NCBI GenBank assembly: GCA_020025535.1
Contig: JAHHRY010000002.1
Span: forward strand, 217,608 to 281,607
Length of the DNA stretch: 64,000 nt
Reading direction: 5' to 3'
From: Oscillospiraceae bacterium
Lineage (GTDB): Bacteria; Bacillota; Clostridia; Oscillospirales; Oscillospiraceae
Within the stretch, counting starts at the first letter, position 1; each line of letters begins with the position of its first letter. The notes under the pieces were generated by a model. The model was not told the origin of the DNA. It saw nothing but the letters and a program-made list of their open reading frames with translations, and did not search any database. The translations under genes and the position numbers were made by a program. Below, one piece after another: positions 18,001-25,779 of the stretch.

Positions 18001-19399
18001 TGCCCGTCAGATCAATAATTTTCCGTTCCAGCGTACGTTCCGGATCCACAAAGGTCTGGAAGCGGTCAATTTCCTCGCCATTCTTCAGAATAACAGCACC
18101 GATTTCGATGATTCTGTCATTTTTGGATGAGAGTCCGGTCGTCTCCAGATCAAAGGCTACAAATTCTTCATCAAATGTCATGTTCTGCTGTCCATGGACA
18201 ACAATACGGTCATCTACATCATTGACATAGTATCCTTCACAGCCATAAAGAATTTTGATATTCTCATCCGTGCCGGCCACTTTGGCCTTGGCAGCCGCTT
18301 TCATGGCATCCGGGTAGGACTGGGCGACACCATGGTCCGTGATTGCGATAGCTCTATGTCCCCATGCAGCTGCCTGCTTAACTGCAGCTGCCGTATCCGT
18401 CAGCGCATCCATGTTGCTCATGGTGGTATGCAGATGAAGCTCCACACGCTTCATGCCTTCAGCGGTATCCTGTCTCTTCGGCATGGAGCCGGGCATCATG
18501 GCAAAGGGCTTCAATACCATTTCATTATCAAACTGGTTGATCATCAGCTTGCCCTGAACACGCAGCACAGAACCGATCTGCACGTTTTCCAGAATGGGTT
18601 TGGCCTCGCTGTTCTCCATAAAGCGATTGATTCGGATAGAACCGTAATTGTCCGTCATGTCGAAGTTGATGACCCAGGCATTGCGCTTTTTAAGTTCCTT
18701 ATGCTCTACAGCAAAGACTTTGCCCTCTACAATTACGCTGCCCATGTCCAGATTCAGCTGCTTCATAGGTATGCTGACGCCCTTGAATGGCTTGCCGTAG
18801 AAGGTTGTGCTGTCATGGGATGGCTGTGCCTTTTTCTGTGCATCCGCAGCGGATGCAGCAGGAACCGTCTCCATCAGGCTTTCCCGCATACGATCCATGG
18901 CATCAAAAAGAGCCTGTCCCTCCAGTGCCTCACCCGATTCAATCTCGATCTGTACCGGGACGGCAAAACGCTCCCGCAGGTTCCGGCACACAGCGGGTAC
19001 ACATTCATTCAGCTCTTTCACTCCGTTCCCCCGAAGCTTGACCTTCAGGGTCTCATCCGACCAAGTCCATGCGGCTCCTGCCAGGGACGCCCGGTTCATG
19101 GAGTTTTCCTCTACAAAAAGAGCCATCAATTCTTCCGGCTCAACAGAATGAAGCTGATCCGCAGGATGCGTGGCGGTAATCATCAGTTTTTTCAGGCCGT
19201 AGTTCTGTCTGATTTCACACGCAACACTGTCCAGCTGCCGTTTGGGAATATATGTCTCCGAATGAATCGCCACTTCCACACTCCGACTGACGGAATCAAT
19301 GTCCGCAGCAACGATAGCCGCCTGAGATAACACGCTTAGCAGCGTCTCAGGCGGCTCGTAGTCCGGGAACATATTCAAAAAATGAACCTGTTCTTTCAT
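15098..19399 (-). CDS. polC: DNA polymerase III alpha subunit, PolC type
   Basis: A 1433-residue replicative polymerase of low-GC Gram-positive bacteria, with built-in 3'-5' proofreading. Domains in order: an N-terminal region; an OB fold (VSIPMKQLNLDMGSVIVEG); a PHP domain (RVELHLHTTMSNMDALT) split by the exonuclease; the DEDD exonuclease (FVAFDLETTGLSSKNDRI); then the polymerase core. The core includes a four-Cys zinc finger (CPNPEC, CPKCG) and the DIDLNFSGEY catalytic segment. The length matches the B. subtilis enzyme (1437). It is last in the pyrH-to-polC operon, seven bases after ispG. This enzyme is a strong marker for Firmicutes. Confidence 0.98.
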   Translation of the reverse strand: MKEQVHFLNMFPDYEPPETLLSVLSQAAIVAADIDSVSRSVEVAIHSETYIPKRQLDSVACEIRQNYGLKKLMITATHPADQLHSVEPEELMALFVEENSMNRASLAGAAWTWSDETLKVKLRGNGVKELNECVPAVCRNLRERFAVPVQIEIESGEALEGQALFDAMDRMRESLMETVPAASAADAQKKAQPSHDSTTFYGKPFKGVSIPMKQLNLDMGSVIVEGKVFAVEHKELKKRNAWVINFDMTDNYGSIRINRFMENSEAKPILENVQIGSVLRVQGKLMINQFDNEMVLKPFAMMPGSMPKRQDTAEGMKRVELHLHTTMSNMDALTDTAAAVKQAAAWGHRAIAITDHGVAQSYPDAMKAAAKAKVAGTDENIKILYGCEGYYVNDVDDRIVVHGQQNMTFDEEFVAFDLETTGLSSKNDRIIEIGAVILKNGEEIDRFQTFVDPERTLERKIIDLTGITDEMLQGAPKMEEVLPKFLDFVGDRVLVAHNSDFDTGFIRAACSRLGLPYHYTAADTLILSQNLLPHLNKFKLDIVANALSLPEFNHHRASDDAVTCGLIMAKLMTRLEEDHDIHDLQSINPSMMHLRAKGRVTDRHARHIILFAKNQVGLRNLYHLISDSNLKYFKRVPRIPKSELMEMREGLIIGSACEAGELFQAIIDQKSDDELRRIASFYDFLEIQPLANNRFMLAKGIVKEEEELRQFNRTVVRLGEELGKPVVATGDVHFLNPEDEIFRHILLATKGFDDCDRENPLYFRTTDDMLREFSYLGEEKAREVVVTNPNMIADMVETLRPVPHNLFAPKIENSVEDLKNLVYGKFRRLYGEHPPELMVKRVETELNDIINCHYDVIYMSAQKLVQNSLEHGYLVGSRGSVGSSIVAYMSGITEVNSFPPHYRCPNPECKYTTFEVPKGCACGADLPDAVCPKCGAQFEKDGFNIPFETFLGFGGDKVPDIDLNFSGEYQSKAHAYCVELFGKSHVFRAGTIGTVAEKTAYGYVKKYLSERNITAGRAEENRLAAGCVGVRRTTGQHPGGLVVIPQENEIWDFCPVQHPADDPNADQITTHFEYHSMEENLLKLDMLGHDDPTMIRMMEDMTGVDAKTIPLDDKDTMSIFTNSKVLGYEDDKILGPTGAVAIPEFNTRFTRGMLMDTMPTRFDTLVRLSGFSHGTDVWLGNAKELITSKTATVDSTIGCRDDIMVYLISCGMPEKRSFKIMEAVRKGRGLPENAEEEMRAAGVPEWYIGSCKKIKYLFPKAHAVAYVMMAFRIAWFKVHHPLAFYAAYFYRRSQKGGFDAGLMTTGMESVVANIEAIENNENATDKDEDLLTTMEVVYEYYLRGFEFLPIDIYKSHATKFLVVDGKILPPFVSISGLGESAAWDLMNGREGKQFLSIEEIAIACPKVSKTHIQMLKDAGAFGDLPDTSQVSLF

Positions 19400-19405
19400 A
19401 GTCTC

Positions 19406-20440
19406 TTACATTTTCTCTATTCTGCGGAGTAAGGCAGGCAGAAGCTCGTCGTAAGGAAGCTTTTCCACCTGCTCACCTTTTTCAAAAATCATTCCCCAGC
19501 CGTCTCCACCGGCAATGCCGATGTCGGCTTCCCGGGCTTCTCCCGGGCCATTGACCACACAGCCCATAACCGCAACCGTGATGGGCTTCTGGCAGTCCTT
19601 GAGTGCTTCATCCACCTGATTGACCAAGCCAATCAAGTCAATACGGGTACGTCCGCAGGTGGGACAGGAAATAATATTCACGCCCTCTTTACGCAGGCCT
19701 GCAGCCTTCAGAATATCCTTGGCAGCGTACACTTCGGCAACCGGATCATCTGTCAGGCTGACACGAATGGTATCACCTATCCCGTCCATCAGCAGCGAGC
19801 CGATGCCCATGGCAGATTTTATCATGCCCATTCTCACAGGACCGGTTTCCGTTACGCCGATATGGAGCGGATAGTCGCACTTCTGTCTGAACAGCCGGCA
19901 GGCGGCCACCATTGTAGGAACCGTGGAGGACTTCATGGATACGCAGGTATCGTAGAAGCCGAACTTTTCCAGCAGCTCCAGATGGGAGAAAGCACTTTCC
20001 ACCAGTGCTTCCGCAGTCGGATGCCCGTACTTTTCCAGCAGGTCTTTTTCCAAGCTGCCGCCATTGACGCCGATACGGATTGGGATATGTTTGTCGCGGC
20101 ACACATCCACCACCGCTTTGACACGGTCTTCTCCGCCAATGTTGCCGGGATTGATACGGATTTTAGCCGCGCCGCCTTCTGCTGCAGCGATAGCCAGCTT
20201 ATAATCGAAGTGAATATCTGCCACCAAAGGCAGTTCACTCTCCGCACAAATTTCCGCAAAGCTCCGGGCTGCCTCCATATTGGGAACAGCCAGACGTGCA
20301 ATCTGGCAACCCGCAGCCTTCAGTCTGCGAATCTGCTCCAGAGAGCCTGCAACATCCGTCGTCTTGGTATTCAGCATAGACTGAATCACCACAGGAGCGC
20401 CGCCGATCGGAACACCGCCAACATTTATCTGTCTAATCAT
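19406..20440 (-). CDS. ispG: 4-hydroxy-3-methylbut-2-enyl diphosphate synthase (IspG/GcpE)
   Basis: A 344-residue 4Fe-4S enzyme of the MEP isoprenoid pathway, converting MEcPP to HMBPP. The TIM-barrel part contains QSMLNTKTTDV and the ADIHFDYKLA and RINPGNIG motifs. The cluster ligands are seen in SCPTCGRTRIDL and VMGCVVNGPGEA, as in the bacterial type. It begins four bases after the rseP stop, with GGGATGATC as the ribosome site overlapping that stop, which indicates translational coupling. It lies in the same operon as dxr, so two MEP steps are made together. Confidence 0.97.
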   Translation of the reverse strand: MIRQINVGGVPIGGAPVVIQSMLNTKTTDVAGSLEQIRRLKAAGCQIARLAVPNMEAARSFAEICAESELPLVADIHFDYKLAIAAAEGGAAKIRINPGNIGGEDRVKAVVDVCRDKHIPIRIGVNGGSLEKDLLEKYGHPTAEALVESAFSHLELLEKFGFYDTCVSMKSSTVPTMVAACRLFRQKCDYPLHIGVTETGPVRMGMIKSAMGIGSLLMDGIGDTIRVSLTDDPVAEVYAAKDILKAAGLRKEGVNIISCPTCGRTRIDLIGLVNQVDEALKDCQKPITVAVMGCVVNGPGEAREADIGIAGGDGWGMIFEKGEQVEKLPYDELLPALLRRIEKM

Positions 20441-20444
20441 ATGA

Positions 20445-21506
20445 TCATCCCTTGAAAATGAAAATAATGTCTTTGAACATAATAACTGCTATCAAGATCA
20501 GCAGCAGGATCATGCCGGCTGCATGGATATATCCCTCGTATTTGGGGTTGATCTTCTTGTGGGTAATGGCCTCTATCACCGTAGTAATCAGCAGGCAGAC
20601 CACTCTGCCGCCATCCAGTGCAGGAATCGGCAGCAAGTTCATAATCGCCAGGTTTACAGCGATGTACGCAGCAAAGTAAAGCATATTCATCACTGCATCC
20701 ACCCGGGTAGGAGACGCGTCTGCCACCTCGCCCATCTGCTGAACGATACCCACGGGGCCGGTCATATCTGTAATGCCAACCTTTCCGGTGAACAGCATCT
20801 GCAGGCTCAGGCGGATTGTCCGGACCCAATCAACGGATGTCCACCAGACATTGGCCAGCTTATCGCCGAATGTAGCTTCCTTCACGGTAAAGGAGAAGCC
20901 AAATCTCTCTGAATTCGTACCGTCTTCATTGGGGAATTCGTGTTTTTCCATGAGAAAGTCATTCAGAACGACCTTATTACCATTTCTCTCTACCACAAGA
21001 TCATGGACATCGCCGGGATTCAGGCTGAGAATCAGAGAGAAGTCAGATTGCACATAAATCTTTTCGCCATCCACTTCCAGAATACGGTCGCCTACCTGTA
21101 GACCGCCTTCTCCGGAAAGCGTACAGCCCTCTTCAAATCCGCCCACAACCGGCTGTACGAAGGCCTTTGCAGGTGCAAACACGATACACAGAATCAGCAG
21201 ACCGGTCACGAAATTCATAGCCGCACCGGCTACCAGAATAATCAGCCGCTTCCACCATGCGGCAGCATTGAGAGAACGGGGATTTTCACTGCTTTCATCC
21301 TCGCCTTCCATGGCGCAGTAGCCGCCAATGGGAATGCAGCGGATGGAATAAAGCGTCTCACCAACCTGCTTCTTCCAGATAGCGGGGCCCATAAAGACGG
21401 CAAACTCATTGACCTGCACACCTGACATTTTGGCAGTAATGAAGTGACCAAATTCATGAATGAAAATCAAAAAGCTGAAAATAAGAATTGCAAAAATAAT
21501 ACTCAT
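20445..21506 (-). CDS. rseP: RseP/YluC site-2 intramembrane protease
   Basis: A 353-residue membrane zinc protease (M50) that cuts transmembrane anchors such as anti-sigma factors and signal peptides. The zinc motif HEFGH (H17, E18, H21) lies in the first helix. A PDZ-like domain occupies the middle (GLQVGDRILEVDGEKIYVQ). The second active-site motif NLLPIPALDGGR lies near residue 300, followed by a final helix. The length is slightly short of typical (~420) because there appears to be one PDZ domain. The position between dxr and ispG is the classical gene order. Confidence 0.95.
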   Translation of the reverse strand: MSIIFAILIFSFLIFIHEFGHFITAKMSGVQVNEFAVFMGPAIWKKQVGETLYSIRCIPIGGYCAMEGEDESSENPRSLNAAAWWKRLIILVAGAAMNFVTGLLILCIVFAPAKAFVQPVVGGFEEGCTLSGEGGLQVGDRILEVDGEKIYVQSDFSLILSLNPGDVHDLVVERNGNKVVLNDFLMEKHEFPNEDGTNSERFGFSFTVKEATFGDKLANVWWTSVDWVRTIRLSLQMLFTGKVGITDMTGPVGIVQQMGEVADASPTRVDAVMNMLYFAAYIAVNLAIMNLLPIPALDGGRVVCLLITTVIEAITHKKINPKYEGYIHAAGMILLLILIAVIMFKDIIFIFKG

Positions 21507-21523
21507 AGAAATCCTCGAAATAA

Positions 21524-22672
21524 TTAGTTATGAGAACGCACATACTGCCGTGCCAAAGCATCTGCATGGAGAATCTGCTCCAGATCCGGATTTTCCAGAT
21601 AGGGGTCAGCCTCCACGGCTCCCGAAACCAGACGGTAAATGTCATAAAAACCAATCCGATCCTGCAGATACAAAGCTACCGCTTCTTCGTTGGCACCGTT
21701 CATAGCGGGACACGCCGTTCCGCCCATTTTTGCACATTCCCTTGCAAGTCTTAAACAAGGAAATGCTTCCAGATCAGGCTCACAGAATGTCAGATCGCCG
21801 CAGGCGGTCAAATTCAAAGGTTCCACCGGTGAAACTGCCCGATTGGGATAGGTCAGTGCCAGCTGAATTGGAAGACGCATATCCGGGTTTCCCATTTGTG
21901 CCATAACTGCGCCGTCGATGAACTCAACCATACTGTGTACGATACTCTGACGATGGATAACGACATCCACCTGCTCCAGCGGCAAATGGTAAAGCCGCAT
22001 AGCCTCGATTACTTCCAGGCCCTTATTCATTAAAGTCGCACAGTCTACCGTAATTTTGGGACCCATCTTCCAGTTCGGATGCCGCAGGGCATCCGCTTTG
22101 CGCATGGTCTGCAGCTTTTCTCTGCTCATCCCAAAAAACGGGCCGCCGGAACACGTTAAAATGATTCTGCGGATTTCTTCCGGACGGCGGCTGCCCATCA
22201 GGCACTGGAAAATTGCGGAATGCTCCGAATCAACCGGGATGATCTCCGCGCCGTACTTTTCCGCTTCCGCCATTACCAGTTCACCGGCACACACCAGCGT
22301 TTCCTTGTTGGCAAGGCCAATACGTTTTCCGGCGTGAATTGCAGCCAGAGTCGGTTTGAGTCCGACCATACCCACGACCGCAGTAATAACGCAGTCGACT
22401 TCCGCAATTGTTGCTGCCTCCATCAGGCCTTCCTCGCCGGAGGATACAGCGATTGGCAGATCTGAAATAGCTTCCTTCAGTTGCATGGCAGCTTCTTCCG
22501 TCGCCATCACTGCAAGTCTGGGCCGGAACTGCCGGCACTGCTCTGCCATTCGTTCCACACTGGTACCGGCTGTCAGTGCAGCCACCCGTACGTTCTCCAG
22601 GCGGCTGATAATGTCCAGGCTCTGACGGCCAATGGAACCGGTAGAGCCAAGAATACTCACACAACTAACCAC
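21524..22672 (-). CDS. dxr: 1-deoxy-D-xylulose 5-phosphate reductoisomerase
   Basis: A 382-residue enzyme making MEP from DXP with NADPH, the second step of the MEP pathway. The NADPH loop is at the N-terminus (ILGSTGSIGRQSLDII). Metal and substrate segments include PVDSEHSAIFQCL (the D and E ligands), the flexible loop region, and AMNGANEEAVALYL near the C-terminus. The length is normal. It starts three bases after the cdsA stop, within the operon. No key residue is missing. Confidence 0.97.
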   Translation of the reverse strand: MVSCVSILGSTGSIGRQSLDIISRLENVRVAALTAGTSVERMAEQCRQFRPRLAVMATEEAAMQLKEAISDLPIAVSSGEEGLMEAATIAEVDCVITAVVGMVGLKPTLAAIHAGKRIGLANKETLVCAGELVMAEAEKYGAEIIPVDSEHSAIFQCLMGSRRPEEIRRIILTCSGGPFFGMSREKLQTMRKADALRHPNWKMGPKITVDCATLMNKGLEVIEAMRLYHLPLEQVDVVIHRQSIVHSMVEFIDGAVMAQMGNPDMRLPIQLALTYPNRAVSPVEPLNLTACGDLTFCEPDLEAFPCLRLARECAKMGGTACPAMNGANEEAVALYLQDRIGFYDIYRLVSGAVEADPYLENPDLEQILHADALARQYVRSHN

Positions 22673-22675
22673 ATT

Positions 22676-23488
22676 TTACACCACCAAAGGCAAGATCAGA
22701 AGCAAAGCTTCCGTCAACGGTGCCGTAATCATGACAGAATCAAAGCGATCCAAAATGCCGCCGTGACCGGGAATCAGATTTCCGTAATCCTTAATTCCGG
22801 TCTGTCTTTTGATCACGGACAGACTCAAATCTCCAAACACGCCACCCAAAGCGCCAACTACGCCATAGATGAGCACATAAAACTGATGCAATTCCACCTG
22901 CCAGTAACGGCTGATGATGAATGCATACAGCATCATACCGATTACAGCCGTAACAACACCGCCAATCAGACCCTCTACTGTTTTTTTCGGGCTGACGATG
23001 GGGCACAGCTTATGTTTTCCCAGAGTAATTCCAACGAAATATGCTCCCGTATCCGAAAGAATTGCCAGAATAAAGGGCATCAGCACCAGATACTCGCCAT
23101 TTTCCATCATCAGAATTCTCAAAAGAGAGCTGATCATATAGGGGAAAATCATGCCGGACAGAACACAAATCAGTGCATCCTTCATCTGGAGTTTTACATG
23201 AGATGCCATCATTTCGCCAAAAAGAAGTACGTAATACACCAGCAAGCCGAGAAGCATCAGTCCACGATTGCAGCCATAATAGCTCCACATACATACCAAA
23301 AATGCCATCACTGCGGAATAGATATTCAGTCGCAGATGGCGCAGCAAGCCTGTTCTGTAAAGGAGCTCAAAAGAAGCTATGGAAGCCATCAGTCCTATGA
23401 CGATTGCCGCACAGATGGGAGGTGCCCAGAATATCAGGATTGGCAAAAATGACAGCATAACCAAAGCGGCAATTATTCTTGTGATCAT
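22676..23488 (-). CDS. cdsA: Phosphatidate cytidylyltransferase
   Basis: A 270-residue polytopic membrane enzyme (about eight helices) that makes CDP-diacylglycerol from phosphatidate and CTP, the precursor of the anionic phospholipids. The C-terminal family signature reads SVIKRQTGIKDYGNLIPGHG followed by GILDRFDS. The DTGAYFVG metal-binding segment lies near residue 150. It is located between uppS and dxr with three-base gaps on both sides, so the genes are tightly co-translated. The assignment is clear. Confidence 0.96.
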   Translation of the reverse strand: MITRIIAALVMLSFLPILIFWAPPICAAIVIGLMASIASFELLYRTGLLRHLRLNIYSAVMAFLVCMWSYYGCNRGLMLLGLLVYYVLLFGEMMASHVKLQMKDALICVLSGMIFPYMISSLLRILMMENGEYLVLMPFILAILSDTGAYFVGITLGKHKLCPIVSPKKTVEGLIGGVVTAVIGMMLYAFIISRYWQVELHQFYVLIYGVVGALGGVFGDLSLSVIKRQTGIKDYGNLIPGHGGILDRFDSVMITAPLTEALLLILPLVV

Positions 23489-23491
23489 GGA

Positions 23492-24214
23492 TTATGTTCC
23501 TCCAAAACGGCGATTACGCCGGTGGTATTCTTCGATAGCTGCATCCAGGTCTTCGTTGGAAAAATCCGGCCAAAGGACATCCATAAAGACATATTCTGAA
23601 TAAGCACTCTGCCAGGGCAGGAAATTACTGGTTCGCTGTTCTCCGGATGGGCGAATCACCAGTTCCGGGTCCGGCACGCCGGCAGAGTCCAGATAGTTTT
23701 CAAAATCACGTTCGGTAAGAGAATCGGCACTGCACTTCCCTGCTGCCACATCCGCAGCAAACGCCCGGGCAGCCCGAACAATTTCGTCTCTTCCGCCATA
23801 GTTCATGCAGAAATTTACCTGTACATCATGGTAGACGCTGGATCTTTCCATGGTCTCGCGGCATAATTTCTGCAGCTTAGGACTCAGTCGGTTCAGATCG
23901 CCAAATACCTGAAAACGGATACGGTTTTTCTCCATATCCCTCAGCGCCTCTTTTAAATAGCTCTCCAGCAAAAACATGATGCCGGAGACTTCTTCTTCGG
24001 TACGTTTCCAGTTCTCGGTGGAAAATGCGTAAACCGTCAGATATTTTACTCCAAGATCATTGCAATGGGCCGCAATACGCCGAAAAGTTTCGGCTCCGGC
24101 CTTGTGCCCGGCGTTGCGTGGCAGTCCCCGTTTTTTTGCCCATCGTCCATTGCCATCCATAATGATGGCGATATGTTGCGGTGCAGGCAGCATTTTCGCT
24201 TTCGAAAGCGCCAT
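23492..24214 (-). CDS. uppS: Undecaprenyl diphosphate synthase (cis-prenyltransferase)
   Basis: A 240-residue enzyme that extends farnesyl diphosphate with isopentenyl units to the C55 carrier lipid of peptidoglycan synthesis. The N-terminal motif IAIIMDGNGRWAKKRG contains catalytic D20, and the C-terminal motifs RPSGEQRTSNFLPWQ and EYVFMDVLWPDF are intact. I chose the ATG at 24214, eight bases after AAAGGGG. A GTG nine bases further upstream overlaps that ribosome site. It uses the isoprenoid units made through dxr and ispG of the same operon. Confidence 0.97.
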   Translation of the reverse strand: MALSKAKMLPAPQHIAIIMDGNGRWAKKRGLPRNAGHKAGAETFRRIAAHCNDLGVKYLTVYAFSTENWKRTEEEVSGIMFLLESYLKEALRDMEKNRIRFQVFGDLNRLSPKLQKLCRETMERSSVYHDVQVNFCMNYGGRDEIVRAARAFAADVAAGKCSADSLTERDFENYLDSAGVPDPELVIRPSGEQRTSNFLPWQSAYSEYVFMDVLWPDFSNEDLDAAIEEYHRRNRRFGGT

Positions 24215-24249
24215 TATCAGCACCCCTTTCTACGGATAATGCAAAGCAG

Positions 24250-24269
24250 CGGGGGCGCAAGCGCCCCCG
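24250..24269 (-). other. Strong GC hairpin between frr and uppS
   Basis: CGGGGGCGC pairs with GCGCCCCCG around two bases. There is no U run after it on the minus strand, so it is not a standard terminator. It could be an RNA processing or stability element, or a partial attenuator that lowers expression of uppS and later genes relative to pyrH-frr. Confidence 0.6.
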
Positions 24270-24284
24270 TGGCTTAGACAGCAA

Positions 24285-24839
24285 TTAAATGGCCATCAGT
24301 TCCTTTTCCTTAACGGCCACTGCATCATCGACCTTTTTGATATACTTATCCAGAAGGTCCTGCAGATCCTTTTCTGCCTTCTTCTGATCATCCTCGGTAA
24401 TTTCAGAGTTCTTCTTCAGCTTCTTCACATAATCCATGCCGTCACGGCGGAGATTACGCATAGCCACCTTGGCATCCTCGGCGTATTTCTTGACCTGCTT
24501 GGTCAGTTCCTTACGGCGCTCCTCGGTCAGCTGGGGGAACACAAGACGAATGACACGGCCATCATTCTGGGGATTGATACCCAGATCGCTTGCCTGGATT
24601 GCCTTCTGAATTTCCTTCAGCAGGTTGGTGTCCCAAGGAGCAATCACAAGTGTGCGGGCATCGGGAGAGGAAATGGTGGCAACTCCGTTGAGCGGTGTCT
24701 CCTGTCCATAATATTCCACATTGATACGATCCAGAACCTTTGCATTTGCACGTCCTGCACGAACGGCATCAAATTCTTCTGCCAGATGCTCCAGGGTCTT
24801 ATCCATCTTTCTGCCGAATTCACTAAAATCTACGCTCAT
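24285..24839 (-). CDS. frr: Ribosome recycling factor
   Basis: A 184-residue protein of the exact family length that splits post-termination ribosomes together with EF-G. Signatures: RAGRANAKVLDRINVEYYG, then TPLNGVATISSPDARTLVI, and the C-terminal helix region RREGMDYVKKLKK-like (here RRDGMDYVKKLKKNSEITED). It starts three bases after the pyrH stop in the usual pyrH-frr order. Confidence 0.98.
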   Translation of the reverse strand: MSVDFSEFGRKMDKTLEHLAEEFDAVRAGRANAKVLDRINVEYYGQETPLNGVATISSPDARTLVIAPWDTNLLKEIQKAIQASDLGINPQNDGRVIRLVFPQLTEERRKELTKQVKKYAEDAKVAMRNLRRDGMDYVKKLKKNSEITEDDQKKAEKDLQDLLDKYIKKVDDAVAVKEKELMAI

Positions 24840-24842
24840 TGA

Positions 24843-25562
24843 TTAATCCTCCTTAACGACGGTTCCGATTTTTTCTCCGCGAATCACGCGGATAATGTTC
24901 TGGGGGTCAGCCAGAGCAAAACAAACTAGAGTCATATGGTTGTCCATGGCAAGGGTCATGGCAGTCGTGTCTGTCGCCTTCAGGTGGCGGGCCAGCACCT
25001 CATCATAAGTAAGTTCATCGAATTTTACGGCATTGGGGTCGGTATTGGGATCCGCCGAATAGATACCGTCCACGTTCTTAGCCATCAGGATGGCATCTGC
25101 CTCAATTTCCACACCGCGAAGTACTGCGCCGGTATCAGTGGAGAAATAAGGGTTGCCGGTACCGGCAGCGAAGATAACGACCTTACCTTCATTCAGGTAA
25201 CGATCGGCAGCATCTCTGGTGAAATACTCTGCAAACTTATTCATTTCCACGGCAGTCAGCACACGGGCATCTACGCCGTGCTTTTCCAGTGCGTCAGCCA
25301 CAGCAATAGAATTCATTACGGTTGCCAGCATACCCATGGCATCGCCGTGAGAGCGCTGCATTTTGTCGGCACCATCTTTCACGCCGCGCCAGAAATTGCC
25401 GCCGCCGATTACAACGCCGATCTGTACACCCAGATCCCGGCATTCCCGGATTACCTCGCATACAGAATTGATGACTTCAAAGTCAAGGCCCCGGTGAAGA
25501 TCACCGGCCAGCGCCTCACCGCTGACCTTCAGCAGGATGCGCTTGTATTTAATTTCGGACAA
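24843..25562 (-). CDS. pyrH: UMP kinase
   Basis: A 239-residue hexameric bacterial UMP kinase of the amino-acid-kinase fold, converting UMP to UDP. Motifs: RILLKVSGEALAG at the N-terminus, VIGGGNFWRG, and FAAGTGNPYFSTDTGA with the acidic residue region AILMAKNVDGIYSADP. The start is a TTG at 25562, nine bases after GGAG. No closer ATG or GTG fits the conserved N-terminus. First gene of the eight-gene operon pyrH to polC. Confidence 0.96.
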   Translation of the reverse strand: MSEIKYKRILLKVSGEALAGDLHRGLDFEVINSVCEVIRECRDLGVQIGVVIGGGNFWRGVKDGADKMQRSHGDAMGMLATVMNSIAVADALEKHGVDARVLTAVEMNKFAEYFTRDAADRYLNEGKVVIFAAGTGNPYFSTDTGAVLRGVEIEADAILMAKNVDGIYSADPNTDPNAVKFDELTYDEVLARHLKATDTTAMTLAMDNHMTLVCFALADPQNIIRVIRGEKIGTVVKED

Positions 25563-25594
25563 TCGAATTCACTCCTTCTATCTCATCTTTCCCT

Positions 25595-25623
25595 ATTTTA
25601 TAATAAGTCAGGCAAATTGACAA
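25595..25623 (-). promoter_or_regulatory. Promoter of the pyrH-polC operon
   Basis: TTGTCA at 25618-25623 and TAAAAT at 25595-25600 are separated by 17 bases, about 33 bases before the pyrH TTG. It is divergent from the glnS promoter. The ~90 bases between the two promoters are AT-rich with no other feature I can support. Confidence 0.8.
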
Positions 25624-25716
25624 CTACATTTTCACTTTTTTCCAAAAATGTTTTCGCAAATTTCACAATTTGTATGGTTCAATTTGACATAATTCTGAAT
25701 TCGACGGCTTTTTTTG

Positions 25717-25745
25717 TTGCATTACACTTGAATATCGGTTATAAT
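25717..25745 (+). promoter_or_regulatory. Promoter of glnS
   Basis: TTGCAT at 25717-25722 and a perfect TATAAT at 25740-25745 are separated by 17 bases. The leader is only ~30 bases and has no T-box, unlike alaS and pheS in this window. Confidence 0.85.
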
Positions 25746-25779
25746 GGTTGCACTTTTATTAAAGAGAGGATGTTCCACG

